A DNA stretch of 64,000 nt from an uncultured Clostridia bacterium (GTDB taxonomy: Bacteria > Bacillota > Peptococcia > Peptococcales > Peptococcaceae): assembly GCA_944391285.1 (NCBI GenBank), contig CALXSY010000004.1, positions 1 through 64,000 of the forward strand. The letters are read 5' to 3'. Each line of letters starts with the position of its first letter. Position 1 is the first letter of the stretch. Below, one piece after another: positions 52,504 to 62,455 of the stretch. A model generated the notes under the pieces. The model saw only the letters and a list, made by a program, of their open reading frames with translations. It searched no databases and had not been told where the DNA came from. Made by a program: the position numbers and the translations under genes.

Positions 52504-53727
52504 TTAGCGGTAGACGATTAATCGCCCTAAATTCGCTTGATAGTATGCGTAAAAGTTCTCAATCCTCTTCATGCTCTGCTCATCAAAACACAAATCAGTG
52601 TGGCTTTGCTTAAAAGCATTGACATATTGAGTCAAATCTTTGTAAATTAATGGACTTACTTCGAAGCAAGTATATTTATCATCTTCAAATATTTTATACT
52701 CTGCTAAATCATCAAAGCTATAGATTTGCCCATATATATAGGTGAATTTGTCTTCTCCTTGGCACTCTTGCCAGTCATAGGTTAAAATATAAAACAGCGG
52801 CAAAAAGCTGCCGGCATCCTCATATTTTTGCGAAGGCACACTGACAGATAGGCACAGCGCTTTCTCATCTTCAGTAGCAATCAGTCTTAACTTTGCCTCC
52901 CGTCCCTGCCAATGAAGTCCGGTTAATAAATACTGCTCATTTTCCGCAGTATTTTCATCAAAAATTACTCCTTCTTCCGGATCACTGATTGAAAAAGGAG
53001 GTTCTACGGCTTTAATGATTTGTCCGTCAAAGCCTGCCAATAATTCTTCATACTCCCGCACATATTTCTCTTCTGATTCCCGCAGTTTATCCCCATTAAG
53101 GGAATCTTCACAAAAATACCAGCGCAAATTCTCATTTATCCCTGACAATATTTCCGTTTCCGCTCCCATAACTGCCGCCTCTGAATTTAACTCCTCCGCA
53201 TCCTGCTCAATACTAAAACTTATACTGCACATCCAATCCTGTCCAAACGCAAAATGATTATTAGTAAAAACAAAATAGTACCAGTCATCTGTCAACGGTT
53301 CTTCTAAACTCTCAACATCATAGCTTAATGATAAATCAATTTCCAGTCGTACTTTATCCCCTGCCGGCACGGTTGCTCCGTTAAAAACATTTTTTTCGGA
53401 AATTTTCGGCACTTCTTCACCGCTGTTCCAGCGCATAAGTTTTATTTGCGGCTGTAAATGCAAATCTTTTTCCGCAAAATTTTCCACCATTACTTCCACC
53501 ACTCCCTCGCCTTTATAAACAGCGTTCCATGCCAGTTCATCGCCCTCTAAAGCAGAAAACAGGCTTACTGCATAAGCCGACAAGCTAAAACAGCAAATTA
53601 AAACAGCGGCTGCCGCTATAACTTTTATCCTTTTTTTGCTAATTTTTTTTGCCGGCAATTGGGTTTTTGTTTTTTGACAAAATATTTTCCTAATATTTTC
53701 CAGGTTGCTCTGCTTAAAATTGCTCAT
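52504..53727 (-). CDS. Single-pass membrane protein coupled to the ECF sigma factor
   Basis: 407 residues: a short basic cytoplasmic part (1-33), one membrane helix (about 34-54, IAAAAVLICCFSLSAYAV) and a large acidic, aromatic-rich extracytoplasmic domain. The gene overlaps the ECF sigma gene by 4 bp, the usual place of an anti-sigma factor or regulator. The cytoplasmic part is short and has no zinc-binding HxxxCxxC motif, so if it restrains sigma it does so by another means. It resembles the broad group of sigma-linked DUF4179-type membrane proteins only in layout; no family is claimed. Confidence 0.68.
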   Translation of the reverse strand: MSNFKQSNLENIRKIFCQKTKTQLPAKKISKKRIKVIAAAAVLICCFSLSAYAVSLFSALEGDELAWNAVYKGEGVVEVMVENFAEKDLHLQPQIKLMRWNSGEEVPKISEKNVFNGATVPAGDKVRLEIDLSLSYDVESLEEPLTDDWYYFVFTNNHFAFGQDWMCSISFSIEQDAEELNSEAAVMGAETEILSGINENLRWYFCEDSLNGDKLRESEEKYVREYEELLAGFDGQIIKAVEPPFSISDPEEGVIFDENTAENEQYLLTGLHWQGREAKLRLIATEDEKALCLSVSVPSQKYEDAGSFLPLFYILTYDWQECQGEDKFTYIYGQIYSFDDLAEYKIFEDDKYTCFEVSPLIYKDLTQYVNAFKQSHTDLCFDEQSMKRIENFYAYYQANLGRLIVYR

Positions 53728-54278
53728 CTCATTTCTCCTTCCCCATTTATAAGACTTTCCCGCACCTTAGCCTTGCTGCGGTACAAAATATTTTCTATCT
53801 TTTTCACCGGCAGTTCAAGAGCTTTGGCTATTTCCTTAGGCTTTTGTTCATAATAATGCCTGCGCAGCAGTACCTCCCGTTCCCTTTCATCGATTTCAGC
53901 TAAGAGCTGTGTTAATCGTGCCAATGTTTCCTTTTGAATTACTCCTTCCAACAAATCCGCTTCATCATGCAGCAGACTTTCTGCTAATTCGCACTCCGCC
54001 AGGCGGCTTTTCTCCCGATAGCGTTCTATCGCTCGGGAACGTGCCAAAAGTGCCAGATAGTTTTTCAGTTTTTCACGCTCAAGGTCAATTTTCTGCGGTT
54101 TTTGCCAGATATAAATAAACACATCCGCCACACATTCCTCCATATCCTCCTCTGCGGCAATATTATGCAAAATAGGATAAACGATTGACCATAATAATTT
54201 AGAATATTTTGTCATTAATAAATCTATCGCCCATTCCTCTTGATTTTTCAGAGCAGCAATTATTTTTTCTTCCTGCAA
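53724..54278 (-). CDS. ECF-type RNA polymerase sigma factor
   Basis: 184 residues with sigma region 2 (about 20-90, DMEECVADVFIYIWQ and the -10-binding stretch RSRAIERYREK) and region 4 (about 125-175, LAEIDEREREVLLRRHYYEQKPKEIAKAL and the recognition helix VKKIENILYRSK). It directs transcription of a small regulon, probably including its own operon. The frame opens with GTG at 54287, but that GTG is part of the AAGGAGGTG ribosome-binding site itself; TTG at 54278 has correct spacing, so I choose it. It is followed by the membrane protein at 52504-53727. Confidence 0.87.
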   Translation of the reverse strand: MQEEKIIAALKNQEEWAIDLLMTKYSKLLWSIVYPILHNIAAEEDMEECVADVFIYIWQKPQKIDLEREKLKNYLALLARSRAIERYREKSRLAECELAESLLHDEADLLEGVIQKETLARLTQLLAEIDEREREVLLRRHYYEQKPKEIAKALELPVKKIENILYRSKAKVRESLINGEGEMR

Positions 54279-54345
54279 TCTCCCCACCTCCTTACATCTG
54301 TTTCCTTTTCAATATATAATACGCCGCAAATTGCAAAATCACTCA

Positions 54346-54374
54346 ATAAAAAAAGCGCTTGGTTAACCAAGCGC
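54346..54374 (-). terminator. Terminator of the rpmH-rnpA-yidC-khpB operon
   Basis: The 20-bp perfect palindrome at 54355-54374 (GCGCTTGG-TTAA-CCAAGCGC) is followed on the - strand by a T-run, immediately after the khpB stop. Confidence 0.9.
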
Positions 54375-54379
54375 CCATT

Positions 54380-55141
54380 TTATTCTTCCTCATAAAGTTT
54401 TTCGTCTTCTCTTATTTCGCTGTCCTCATTTTCATAAGACGCATACTCTTTATGATACTCTTTTTTGTAATTATGCTCGCGATTGCCATAGCCGCCTTTG
54501 CGGTTATGGTAAGCCGGTTTGCGTTTCTTTTTAGGGACAATAATTACCTTGCGGTAAGGTTCCTCGCCTTCACTATAGGTGGTAACGGTCTTATCATCCT
54601 GCAAAACCATATGAATAATTCTTCTTTCCTGAGGATTCATCGGTTCTAAAACCACTCTTTGCCCGGTTCTTCTGGCTTTTTCAGCCAATTTAATTCCCAG
54701 CTGCTCCAGAGTTTCTTCCCGTTTTTCCCGATAATTTTCCACATCAAGGATACCTTTAATTTTTTCGCTGCTCTCTTTGTTTAAAACCAAATTGAGCAAA
54801 AACTGCAAGGCGTCCAAAGTTTCACCGCGGCGACCGATTAAGATTCCCAAATTTTCACCGACTATTTCAAAGAGATAATATTCATCTTTTTCACTGACTA
54901 CCACATCAGCATTGACCTGCATGTCCTGGAAAACCTGCTTTAAAAATGCCTTGCCCACTCTTTCTGCGGAATATTTCTCCGTTACCTTAATTACAGCATT
55001 TTTGCTGCCAAAGCCTAAAAATCCTTTGCTGGGCTGTTCCAGCACCTCGTAGTCAACATCATCATTTGTTACACCAAAACTATCCAAAGCAGCTTTCAAT
55101 GCTTCTTCAACTGTTTTAGCCGAAAATTCCTGACTTCTCAT
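54380..55141 (-). CDS. khpB: RNA-binding protein KhpB (Jag/EloR)
   Basis: 253 residues: N-terminal Jag domain (about 1-50, KTVEEALKAALDSFGV and KGFLGFGSKNAVI), KH domain with GxxG-like motif IGRRGETLDALQFL (about 95-125), R3H domain (PMNPQERRIIHMVLQ, then TTYSEGEEPYRKVIIVP), and a charged, repeat-like tail rich in Tyr, Lys, Glu and Asn. It binds RNA and, in known relatives, regulates cell elongation and division. The start at 55141 follows AAGGAGTAAGGAA; earlier codons lack a site. The gene order after yidC is classical, but mnmE and mnmG, which usually come next, are missing here. Confidence 0.93.
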   Translation of the reverse strand: MRSQEFSAKTVEEALKAALDSFGVTNDDVDYEVLEQPSKGFLGFGSKNAVIKVTEKYSAERVGKAFLKQVFQDMQVNADVVVSEKDEYYLFEIVGENLGILIGRRGETLDALQFLLNLVLNKESSEKIKGILDVENYREKREETLEQLGIKLAEKARRTGQRVVLEPMNPQERRIIHMVLQDDKTVTTYSEGEEPYRKVIIVPKKKRKPAYHNRKGGYGNREHNYKKEYHKEYASYENEDSEIREDEKLYEEE

Positions 55142-55189
55142 TTCCTTACTCCTTCTACAATCCACAACCTCAAGATATAAGCTTCTTCA

Positions 55190-55999
55190 TTAATTTTCTG
55201 TTTTTTCCTCAGCGCTTGGGGTTTTCTTTATATATTCGGCTTTAGGTTTTGCTTTTTTAGCTTTTTTCTTGCTGGGAGCTTGACCGCGCAGTCTTTGTTC
55301 TTCTTTAATGCGCTCTCTTTCCGCTCTCTCAGCTTCAGCTTTTTCTGCTCTTATTGCCAATTCTTTTTTACGTTTGCCGTTAATCAAGAACTGCTGAATA
55401 ATACCCATGATGGAGAACATTACCCAGTACAAGCACAAGCCGGAAGGGAAGCTGATGGACATGAAACCGATCATCAAAGGCATGATGTAAAGCATCATTT
55501 TCATGGTCGGATTATCTTCCATGCCTACCATGACCACCTTTTGCTGCCAAAACATTGCTAATGCTACTAAAATAGGCAAGATATAAAAGGGATCCGGCTC
55601 TGCCAAGTTAGGAATCCAGAAAAATCCCGCATAATCCAAATTGGTAAATTGGTAATATCTCATCGCTTGATACAAGCCGACCAAAATAGGCAGCTGAATC
55701 AATAACGGCAAGCAGCCGGCTGCCGGTTTAACATTGTGTTCCTTATAAAGAGCCGACATTGCTTTATTCAGCTTTTCCGGGTCGCTCTTATATTTCTTTT
55801 GCAATTCCTGCATCTTAGGCTGAATTTCCTGCATGCCCAAGGTTGATTTCATTTGCTTAACCGACAACGGATAAAGGATAATTTTGATTATAACCGCAAT
55901 CAAAATTATTGCCAATGCATAACTGGGAAATCCTATCATTCCAGTCAGCTCAAACAATTTATCAATAATTAATGTGAAAAAATCTCTAATATATCCCAA
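55190..55999 (-). CDS. yidC: Membrane protein insertase YidC (Oxa1 family)
   Basis: 269-residue short-type insertase with five membrane segments, the cytoplasmic hairpin KQMKSTLGMQEIQPKMQELQKKYK and the conserved Arg of the hydrophilic groove (VKQMK / IKIILYPL region), ending in a basic tail (KKKAKKAKPK) that can contact ribosomes. It inserts small membrane proteins. Unlike many Gram-positive YidC proteins no lipobox is seen. It starts with TTG (55999): an in-frame TAA lies just upstream, and no ATG is available before the first membrane segment. The ribosome-binding site is brought near by a hairpin (see 56006-56036). Confidence 0.92.
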   Translation of the reverse strand: MGYIRDFFTLIIDKLFELTGMIGFPSYALAIILIAVIIKIILYPLSVKQMKSTLGMQEIQPKMQELQKKYKSDPEKLNKAMSALYKEHNVKPAAGCLPLLIQLPILVGLYQAMRYYQFTNLDYAGFFWIPNLAEPDPFYILPILVALAMFWQQKVVMVGMEDNPTMKMMLYIMPLMIGFMSISFPSGLCLYWVMFSIMGIIQQFLINGKRKKELAIRAEKAEAERAERERIKEEQRLRGQAPSKKKAKKAKPKAEYIKKTPSAEEKTEN

Positions 56000-56005
56000 A
56001 TGCTG

Positions 56006-56036
56006 CCTGTAAAATTTTTACAGGGCTTCACCTCCT
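56006..56036 (-). promoter_or_regulatory. Hairpin between the yidC ribosome-binding site and its TTG start
   Basis: On the - strand AGGAGGTG (56029-56036) is 29 bases from the TTG start, too far to work directly. Between them lies the inverted repeat CCTGTAAAATTTTTACAGG (56006-56024, given on the + strand), an 8-bp stem with a 3-base loop. If folded, the remaining unpaired distance is about 10 bases, within the normal range. Confidence 0.6.
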
Positions 56037-56057
56037 GCTTTATTTTCTTCCGGAGCT

Positions 56058-56282
56058 TTACGGCACCGGGTCATATCCACCTTTGTGCAAAGGGTGACAT
56101 TTCAATATTCTTCTTACTGCCAAATATCCGCCTTTCAATGCTCCGTACTTGCTTACTGCCTCATAAGCATATTCAGAGCAAGTGGGAATAAAACGGCATG
56201 TAGGATTTCTTTTTAAAGATGAAATGTTTTTTCTATAAAATACAATCATTCCCAGTAAAACTTTCTGTAAGCTTTTACTCAT
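56058..56282 (-). CDS. yidD: Membrane protein insertion efficiency factor YidD
   Basis: 74-residue protein with the family core [17 protein letters not shown], then [15 protein letters not shown] and [12 protein letters not shown]. An amphipathic N-terminal helix associates with the membrane; it aids YidC-dependent insertion. The ATG at 56282 overlaps the rnpA stop by 8 bp, so it is coupled to rnpA. Confidence 0.94.
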   Translation of the reverse strand: MSKSLQKVLLGMIVFYRKNISSLKRNPTCRFIPTCSEYAYEAVSKYGALKGGYLAVRRILKCHPLHKGGYDPVP

Positions 56283-56616
56283 GCCAGATTCCACTTTTCT
56301 TGAAAAGATTTACCATATCCCGACTGATTTCCTGATAACTGGCTGTACTTATTGGCTTACGTGCCAAAAAAACCACCTCGTAGCCCTCTTTTAGGTGATT
56401 GAAATTTTTGCGCACCATTTCCCGCATCTGCCTTTTAGCACGATTGCGAATATGAGCCTTGCCGATTTTTTTGGAAACGCTGAAACCTATTTTCAATTCC
56501 CTATCCTCTCTTTGGCGGACAAACAAAATCATGTTTTTTGCCGCTAAAGAACGACTGTCCTGATAGATAGCCTTAAATTCACTGTTTTTACGCACCCGAT
56601 ATTTTTTAGCCAGCAT
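56275..56616 (-). CDS. rnpA: Ribonuclease P protein component
   Basis: 113-residue basic protein that binds the RNase P RNA and helps recognise the 5' leader of pre-tRNA. The family motif is intact: [25 protein letters not shown]. The start at 56616 follows GGAGATGAAAAA; an in-frame extension to 56661 lacks support. It lies 88 bp after rpmH and overlaps yidD. Confidence 0.95.
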   Translation of the reverse strand: MLAKKYRVRKNSEFKAIYQDSRSLAAKNMILFVRQREDRELKIGFSVSKKIGKAHIRNRAKRQMREMVRKNFNHLKEGYEVVFLARKPISTASYQEISRDMVNLFKKSGIWHE

Positions 56617-56704
56617 TTTTTCATCTCCGAAGCAAAAAAGAACAAGCCCACCGCATACCACTTGTCAACTCTTTGACCAGCTCTGCGGCAGGCATAGTGA
56701 ACAC

Positions 56705-56839
56705 TTATGCGCTCAAAACTTTTCTGCCTTTTGCTCTTCTTCTTTTTAATACATTACGTCCGGTGGGACTGGACATTCTCGCTCTAAAGCCATGTACTCT
56801 TTTATGTTTTCTATTTTTTGGCTGATATGTTCTTTTCAC
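56705..56839 (-). CDS. rpmH: 50S ribosomal protein L34
   Basis: 44 codons from a GTG start (56839), giving the highly conserved L34 sequence: [17 protein letters not shown] at the start, [18 protein letters not shown] after it and KVLSA at the end. A strong ribosome-binding site (GGGAGGTGCTTACAA) precedes the GTG. It is short and has a GTG start, so it is easily missed by automated calls. First gene of the rpmH-rnpA-yidD-yidC-khpB operon, divergent from dnaA. Confidence 0.97.
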   Translation of the reverse strand: MKRTYQPKNRKHKRVHGFRARMSSPTGRNVLKRRRAKGRKVLSA

Positions 56840-56878
56840 TTGTAAGCACCTCCCAATTAATCTAACAGTCCATTACAA

Positions 56879-56907
56879 ATTATATCTTATCCACAGCCCG
56901 AGGTCAA
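56879..56907 (-). promoter_or_regulatory. rpmH promoter with a DnaA box in the spacer
   Basis: On the - strand: TTGACC (56902-56907), 17-bp spacer, TATAAT (56879-56884). A perfect DnaA box TTATCCACA (56887-56895) lies wholly within the spacer, so bound DnaA would block the promoter. Confidence 0.8.
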
Positions 56908-57058
56908 GAGTAAATATCATTTTTTTCTGCATTTTTTCGCTTTTCGAAGCTAATTTGTTTATAAAATTAGTTGTTAAGTTTTATTTTTGCTCAGCAATTG
57001 TGTATAATGTGGATATTTTTTAAAAAATTTTACTTTATGCACATTTTGTTGTTGATAA
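56887..57058 (+). promoter_or_regulatory. rpmH-dnaA intergenic region: dnaA promoter elements and DnaA boxes
   Basis: The 320-bp AT-rich gap has one perfect DnaA box (56887-56895) and two 8-of-9 boxes on the other strand, TGTGGATAT (57008-57016) and TGTTGATAA (57050-57058). A TATAAT (57003-57008) is the likely dnaA -10 box, with a poor -35, touching the second box. This fits dnaA autoregulation. It may be part of oriC, but three boxes are few and no clear unwinding element could be proved by eye. Confidence 0.55.
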
Positions 57059-57159
57059 GTTTGTGTCTTTTTGGTATGATATATTTAATAATTAATTGTG
57101 CGGCTTTTAATTTTTTCTTGAAATTGCACTTTTGTTTTACTTTTGGAGGTCCTATACTT

Positions 57160-58581
57160 ATGTTTGAATTACAGCTGGCTAAAATCTGGGAACAAGCCTT
57201 AGAGATTACTAAGCATGATGTTTCCAAACCTACCTTTGACACTTGGTTTAAAGATACAGAATTAATTGCCTATTATGGTGATACTTTAGTTATCAAAGCG
57301 CCCAATGAGTTTTGCAAAAACACTTTGGAAAACAGCTATTATCATGTCTTGAAGCAAAACTTGGAGGATTTGCTGGAGCACAGCATTAAAATTAAATTTG
57401 TCACGCCTAAAGAAGCCGGAGCCGACACCTTATCCCAAGCATTAATTCCCCCCATTACCCCTCAACCGGAAGCAGCTTATACTCCCGCAACTGCTCCCAG
57501 CTCTCCGGTTTATCAGCAGGATTTAGGCTTTTCTAATTATAATCTCAATCCCAAATACACCTTTGACTCCTTTGTCATCGGCAAGGGCAACAACTTTGCC
57601 TATGCTGCCTGCGAAGCTGTAGCCAACAACATCATTTCCAACTTTTCCAGCAAACGCACTTATAATCCTTTGTTTATCTACGGCAATCCTGGCTTGGGCA
57701 AAACTCACCTGATGCAGGCTACTGCTCATGCTGTCTTGCAGCACAACAGCAATATTAAGGTTATCTATATTTCCAGCGAAAAATTCATGAATGAATTTAT
57801 TGACTGCATTAAAAACAACACCATGCCCAAATTCCGGGACAAATACCGCAATGTTGATATTCTGCTTATCGACGATATTCAGTTTTTGAAAAATAAAGAA
57901 GGAACGCAGGAGGAATTTTTCCATACCTTTAATACCTTATATGAGGCTAATAAACAAATTATCATCTCCAGCGACCGCCAGCCTAAAGAGATTCCTACTT
58001 TAGAGGAAAGACTGCGCACTCGTTTTGAATGGGGACTGATTACCGATATCCAAGCCCCGGACTTTGAAACCAGGGTAGCGATTTTGCTGAAAAAAGCGCA
58101 GAGCGAAAATTTAGAGGTGCCGGATGATGTCACCTATTATATCGCTGAAAATATTCAATCCAATATCCGGGAGCTGGAAGGAGTTTTAGTACGTTTAGTA
58201 GCTTTTTCGTCCTTGAATCATCTGCCTATTGATCTTAATTTGGCTAAAGACTGTTTGCAAAGCATCATTCCCATTAATAATGCAGCTGTCATCACCCCGG
58301 AAATCATCAAGCAAAAAGTCGCGGATATCTTTAATATTAAAGTGGACGAGTTTTCCGCCAAAAAACGCAACCGCAATATCGCTTATCCCCGCCAGATCGC
58401 CATGTATCTTTGCCGGGATTTGACCGACCTATCCTTGCCTAAAATCGGCGAATATTTCGGCGGCAGAGATCACTCGACAGTTATTCACGCCTGCGAACGC
58501 ATTACCAGTGATATGAAAAACGATATTTCTTTACAAGCAACTATAAACAGCATCAAAAATCAACTGACCGGCAATAATTAG
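57160..58581 (+). CDS. dnaA: Chromosomal replication initiator DnaA
   Basis: 473 residues. Domain I (about 1-80, IWEQALEITKHDVSKPTFDTW), a Pro/Thr-rich linker domain II (about 90-135), AAA+ domain III (Walker A GNPGLGKTH, Walker B LLIDDIQF, sensor SSDRQPKEI, box VII arginine in LEERLRTRF) and DNA-binding domain IV with the signature GGRDHSTVIHACERI. It opens oriC and loads the helicase. The long frame starts at 56971, but ATG at 57160 has TTTTGGAGGTCC upstream and begins at the usual residue. The gene downstream is not dnaN, which is unusual. Confidence 0.97.
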   Translation: MFELQLAKIWEQALEITKHDVSKPTFDTWFKDTELIAYYGDTLVIKAPNEFCKNTLENSYYHVLKQNLEDLLEHSIKIKFVTPKEAGADTLSQALIPPITPQPEAAYTPATAPSSPVYQQDLGFSNYNLNPKYTFDSFVIGKGNNFAYAACEAVANNIISNFSSKRTYNPLFIYGNPGLGKTHLMQATAHAVLQHNSNIKVIYISSEKFMNEFIDCIKNNTMPKFRDKYRNVDILLIDDIQFLKNKEGTQEEFFHTFNTLYEANKQIIISSDRQPKEIPTLEERLRTRFEWGLITDIQAPDFETRVAILLKKAQSENLEVPDDVTYYIAENIQSNIRELEGVLVRLVAFSSLNHLPIDLNLAKDCLQSIIPINNAAVITPEIIKQKVADIFNIKVDEFSAKKRNRNIAYPRQIAMYLCRDLTDLSLPKIGEYFGGRDHSTVIHACERITSDMKNDISLQATINSIKNQLTGNN

Positions 58582-58594
58582 CCGGTCAGTTTTT
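58563..58594 (+). terminator. Terminator of dnaA, overlapping its stop codon
   Basis: ACTGACCGGC pairs with GCCGGTCAGT around AATAATTA, followed by T5. The stem includes the last sense codons and the TAG sits in the loop/stem edge. It isolates dnaA from the following gene. Confidence 0.88.
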
Positions 58595-58644
58595 CGTTCA
58601 CCGCTTGGGGCGCTGCAGCATACACTAAACTGAGGAGGTGGCTT

Positions 58645-59184
58645 ATGCTCATCGGATTAGCCGGCAGGCGGCAATTTGGCGAGCAGCATCGGCAGGAAAT
58701 GCAGGCTTTAGGCATTGACTGCCAATGGGTGAGCTCCCCCAATGATTTGGATAATCTTGACGGGCTGATTTTAAGCGGGCTGGGAAGCAGCGATTGGTCC
58801 GATTTGCCGGATTGGATAAATCGTTTAAAGGATCCGCTCTGGCAGCAGCGTCCCCTTTTTGCGGATGGCTGGGCTTGCAGTATTCTCTCCAAAAGCAAAA
58901 CGGCTCTGATGGATTATCATTACTCTGTTCATAAACGGGATAAATATACTGCCGAACTAATCTCTGCCCCTTCCTGGGAAACAGAGCGTTTAGTGGCAGT
59001 ATTTTCCGGTTTTGCGACCTTTCATGACATTGCTCCCAATATAGCCGTTTTAGCTCACAACAAGCGCCGCGGCGCCGTTGTTTTGCGCCAAGGCAACGCT
59101 CTTGCTTGCGCCTTTTTAGCCGCCTGTACCAAAAACAAAGAAATTTACCGCTATTTTAAAGGGATATTAGAGAGAAAACTTTAA
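58645..59184 (+). CDS. PdxT-like protein without catalytic residues (predicted pseudoenzyme)
   Basis: 179 residues that align along their length with PdxT, the glutaminase subunit of pyridoxal-phosphate synthase: IGLAGRRQFGEQHRQEMQAL, DLDNLDGLIL, PLFADGWACSIL, ISAPSWE, VVLRQGNALACAF and a final RYF. All three catalytic residues are gone: the Cys of the GTCAG loop is Gly (FADGWAC), and the His and Glu of SFHPELT are Leu and Ala (AFLAACT). The oxyanion GGES loop is GLGSS. No pdxS gene is near. The gene has a strong start (GAGGAGGTGGCTT, ATG) and a terminator, so it is probably expressed. A binding or regulatory role is inferred; none is known. Confidence 0.78.
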   Translation: MLIGLAGRRQFGEQHRQEMQALGIDCQWVSSPNDLDNLDGLILSGLGSSDWSDLPDWINRLKDPLWQQRPLFADGWACSILSKSKTALMDYHYSVHKRDKYTAELISAPSWETERLVAVFSGFATFHDIAPNIAVLAHNKRRGAVVLRQGNALACAFLAACTKNKEIYRYFKGILERKL

Positions 59185-59219
59185 AAGGTCATTGCTTAAA
59201 AAAAGCAATGACCTTTTTT
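59183..59219. terminator. Bidirectional terminator
   Basis: AAAAGGTCATTGCTT pairs with AAGCAATGACCTTTT, flanked by A and T runs, between the PdxT-like gene and the convergent chaperonin gene. Confidence 0.9.
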
Positions 59220-59220
59220 C

Positions 59221-60804
<1,584 letters not shown>

Positions 60805-60920
60805 CTACTCCTTATAATAATTTTTTAAAATATTACCATCAGTATACGTTATTTTTACCAAAAGTAAAGAGTCTTCAGCAGCAAAAGAATTTTACCCATT
60901 TTTGGCAGGCAATTGAAATT

Positions 60921-62417
60921 TTAATCTTCTTTAGCCCAGCCGTAAGCGCATTTGACAGCTTTGTTCCAATTTTTGATGCGTTTTGCTCTTTCTTCTTTTG
61001 CAATATTTGCCTCAAACACGCGGTCAATAGCCCAGTTTTTTACTACTTCCTCTTTATTCTGCCAATAACCTACCGCCAGCCCAGCCAAATAAGCCGCACC
61101 CATAGCAGTAGTTTCAACACATTTAGGACGCAAAACCGGAGCGTCAATCAAGTCAGCCTGAGTCTGCATCAGATAATTATTGGCGCAGGCTCCGCCGTCT
61201 ACCTTTAAACTGGTCTGCTCAATGTTGGATTCTCGTTTCATCAGCTGCAAAACATCATTGACCTGATAGCACAGGCTGTCCAAAGTTGCCCGGATGAGGT
61301 GATATTTATTAACTCCCCTGGTCAGTCCTACAATTACCCCGCGGGCATATTGGTCCCAATGAGGCGCTCCCAGCCCGGTAAATGCCGGAACAACATAGCA
61401 GCCGTTGGTGTCATCAACCTTTTTCGCCATATACTCCGAATCTACCGCCGAATCAATGAGCTTCAGCTCATCTCTGAGCCATTGGATAGCCGCCCCGGCG
61501 ACAAAAATTGAACCTTCCAAAGCGTAGGTTACTTCTCCGTTTAATCCCCAGGCGATGGTAGTAACCAGACCATTTTCGCTGAAAATGGGAGTTTTGCCGG
61601 TATTCATCAGCATAAAGCAGCCGGTGCCGTAGGTATTTTTAGCCTCGCCGGCATTAAAGCAAGTTTGTCCGAACAACGCCGCCTGCTGATCACCGGCGGC
61701 TGAAGCAATAGGAATAGGCGTGCCGAAAAACTGTGCCAAGGTTTCGCCGTAAATACAGCTGCTGTCCTTAACCTCCGGCAGCATATTTTGAGGAATATCC
61801 AATTCCCGCAGAATATCCTCATCCCACTTGAGTGTATTGATATTAAAAAGCATGGTGCGGGAAGCATTGGAATAATCGCTGACGTGAACCTTGCCACCGG
61901 TCAGCTTCCAAATCAGCCAGCTGTCCACCGTGCCGAATAAAAGCTCGCCCTTTTCGGCGCGGGCTCGAGCATTAGGCACATTTTCCAAAATCCATCTAAG
62001 CTTAGTGGCGGAAAAATAGGCATCAATTACCAGTCCGGTTTTCTGGCGAAAGACCTCGGTCAAGCCTTTGGCTTTTAAGCTGTCGCAGTACTCACTGCTG
62101 CGGCGGCATTGCCAAACGATGGCATTATACACCGGCTCGCCGGTAAATTTATCCCAAACTACAGTAGTTTCCCGTTGATTGGAAATGCCGATAGCAGCAA
62201 TATCCGCCGCTGTGATGCCTAAATTAATCATCGCATTTTGCGCTACTTCCAGCTGAGTGGACCAAATTTCTAACGGATCATGCTCAACCCAGCCGGGTTG
62301 GGGAAAATATTGGGTAAATTCCTTCTGCGCGACCGAGCACATTTCTCCTTTTTCGTTGAAAAGTATGCAGCGATTAGAGGTAGTACCGGCATCTAACGCC
62401 ATAATATATTTGCTCAT
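60921..62417 (-). CDS. glpK: Glycerol kinase
   Basis: 498-residue FGGY-family kinase that makes sn-glycerol 3-phosphate from glycerol and ATP. N-terminal phosphate site [15 protein letters not shown], substrate motifs [14 protein letters not shown] and WLIWKLTGG, the FGGY-type signature [20 protein letters not shown], and the C-terminal [13 protein letters not shown] are all present. The His phosphorylated by the PTS in many Gram-positive glycerol kinases cannot be placed with confidence. The frame opens at 62522, but ATG at 62417 has AGGAGGACACAAAAG before it and gives the usual length. It starts 38 bp after the CoA-disulfide reductase gene. Confidence 0.95.
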   Translation of the reverse strand: MSKYIMALDAGTTSNRCILFNEKGEMCSVAQKEFTQYFPQPGWVEHDPLEIWSTQLEVAQNAMINLGITAADIAAIGISNQRETTVVWDKFTGEPVYNAIVWQCRRSSEYCDSLKAKGLTEVFRQKTGLVIDAYFSATKLRWILENVPNARARAEKGELLFGTVDSWLIWKLTGGKVHVSDYSNASRTMLFNINTLKWDEDILRELDIPQNMLPEVKDSSCIYGETLAQFFGTPIPIASAAGDQQAALFGQTCFNAGEAKNTYGTGCFMLMNTGKTPIFSENGLVTTIAWGLNGEVTYALEGSIFVAGAAIQWLRDELKLIDSAVDSEYMAKKVDDTNGCYVVPAFTGLGAPHWDQYARGVIVGLTRGVNKYHLIRATLDSLCYQVNDVLQLMKRESNIEQTSLKVDGGACANNYLMQTQADLIDAPVLRPKCVETTAMGAAYLAGLAVGYWQNKEEVVKNWAIDRVFEANIAKEERAKRIKNWNKAVKCAYGWAKED

Positions 62418-62455
62418 CTTTTGTGTCCTCCTGTATACGTTACTGCAACCGTCGC

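Noticed and set aside
56971-57159. Longer DnaA starting at 56971
   Set aside because: The extra residues are hydrophobic and unlike DnaA; the 57160 ATG has a strong ribosome-binding site and begins at domain I.
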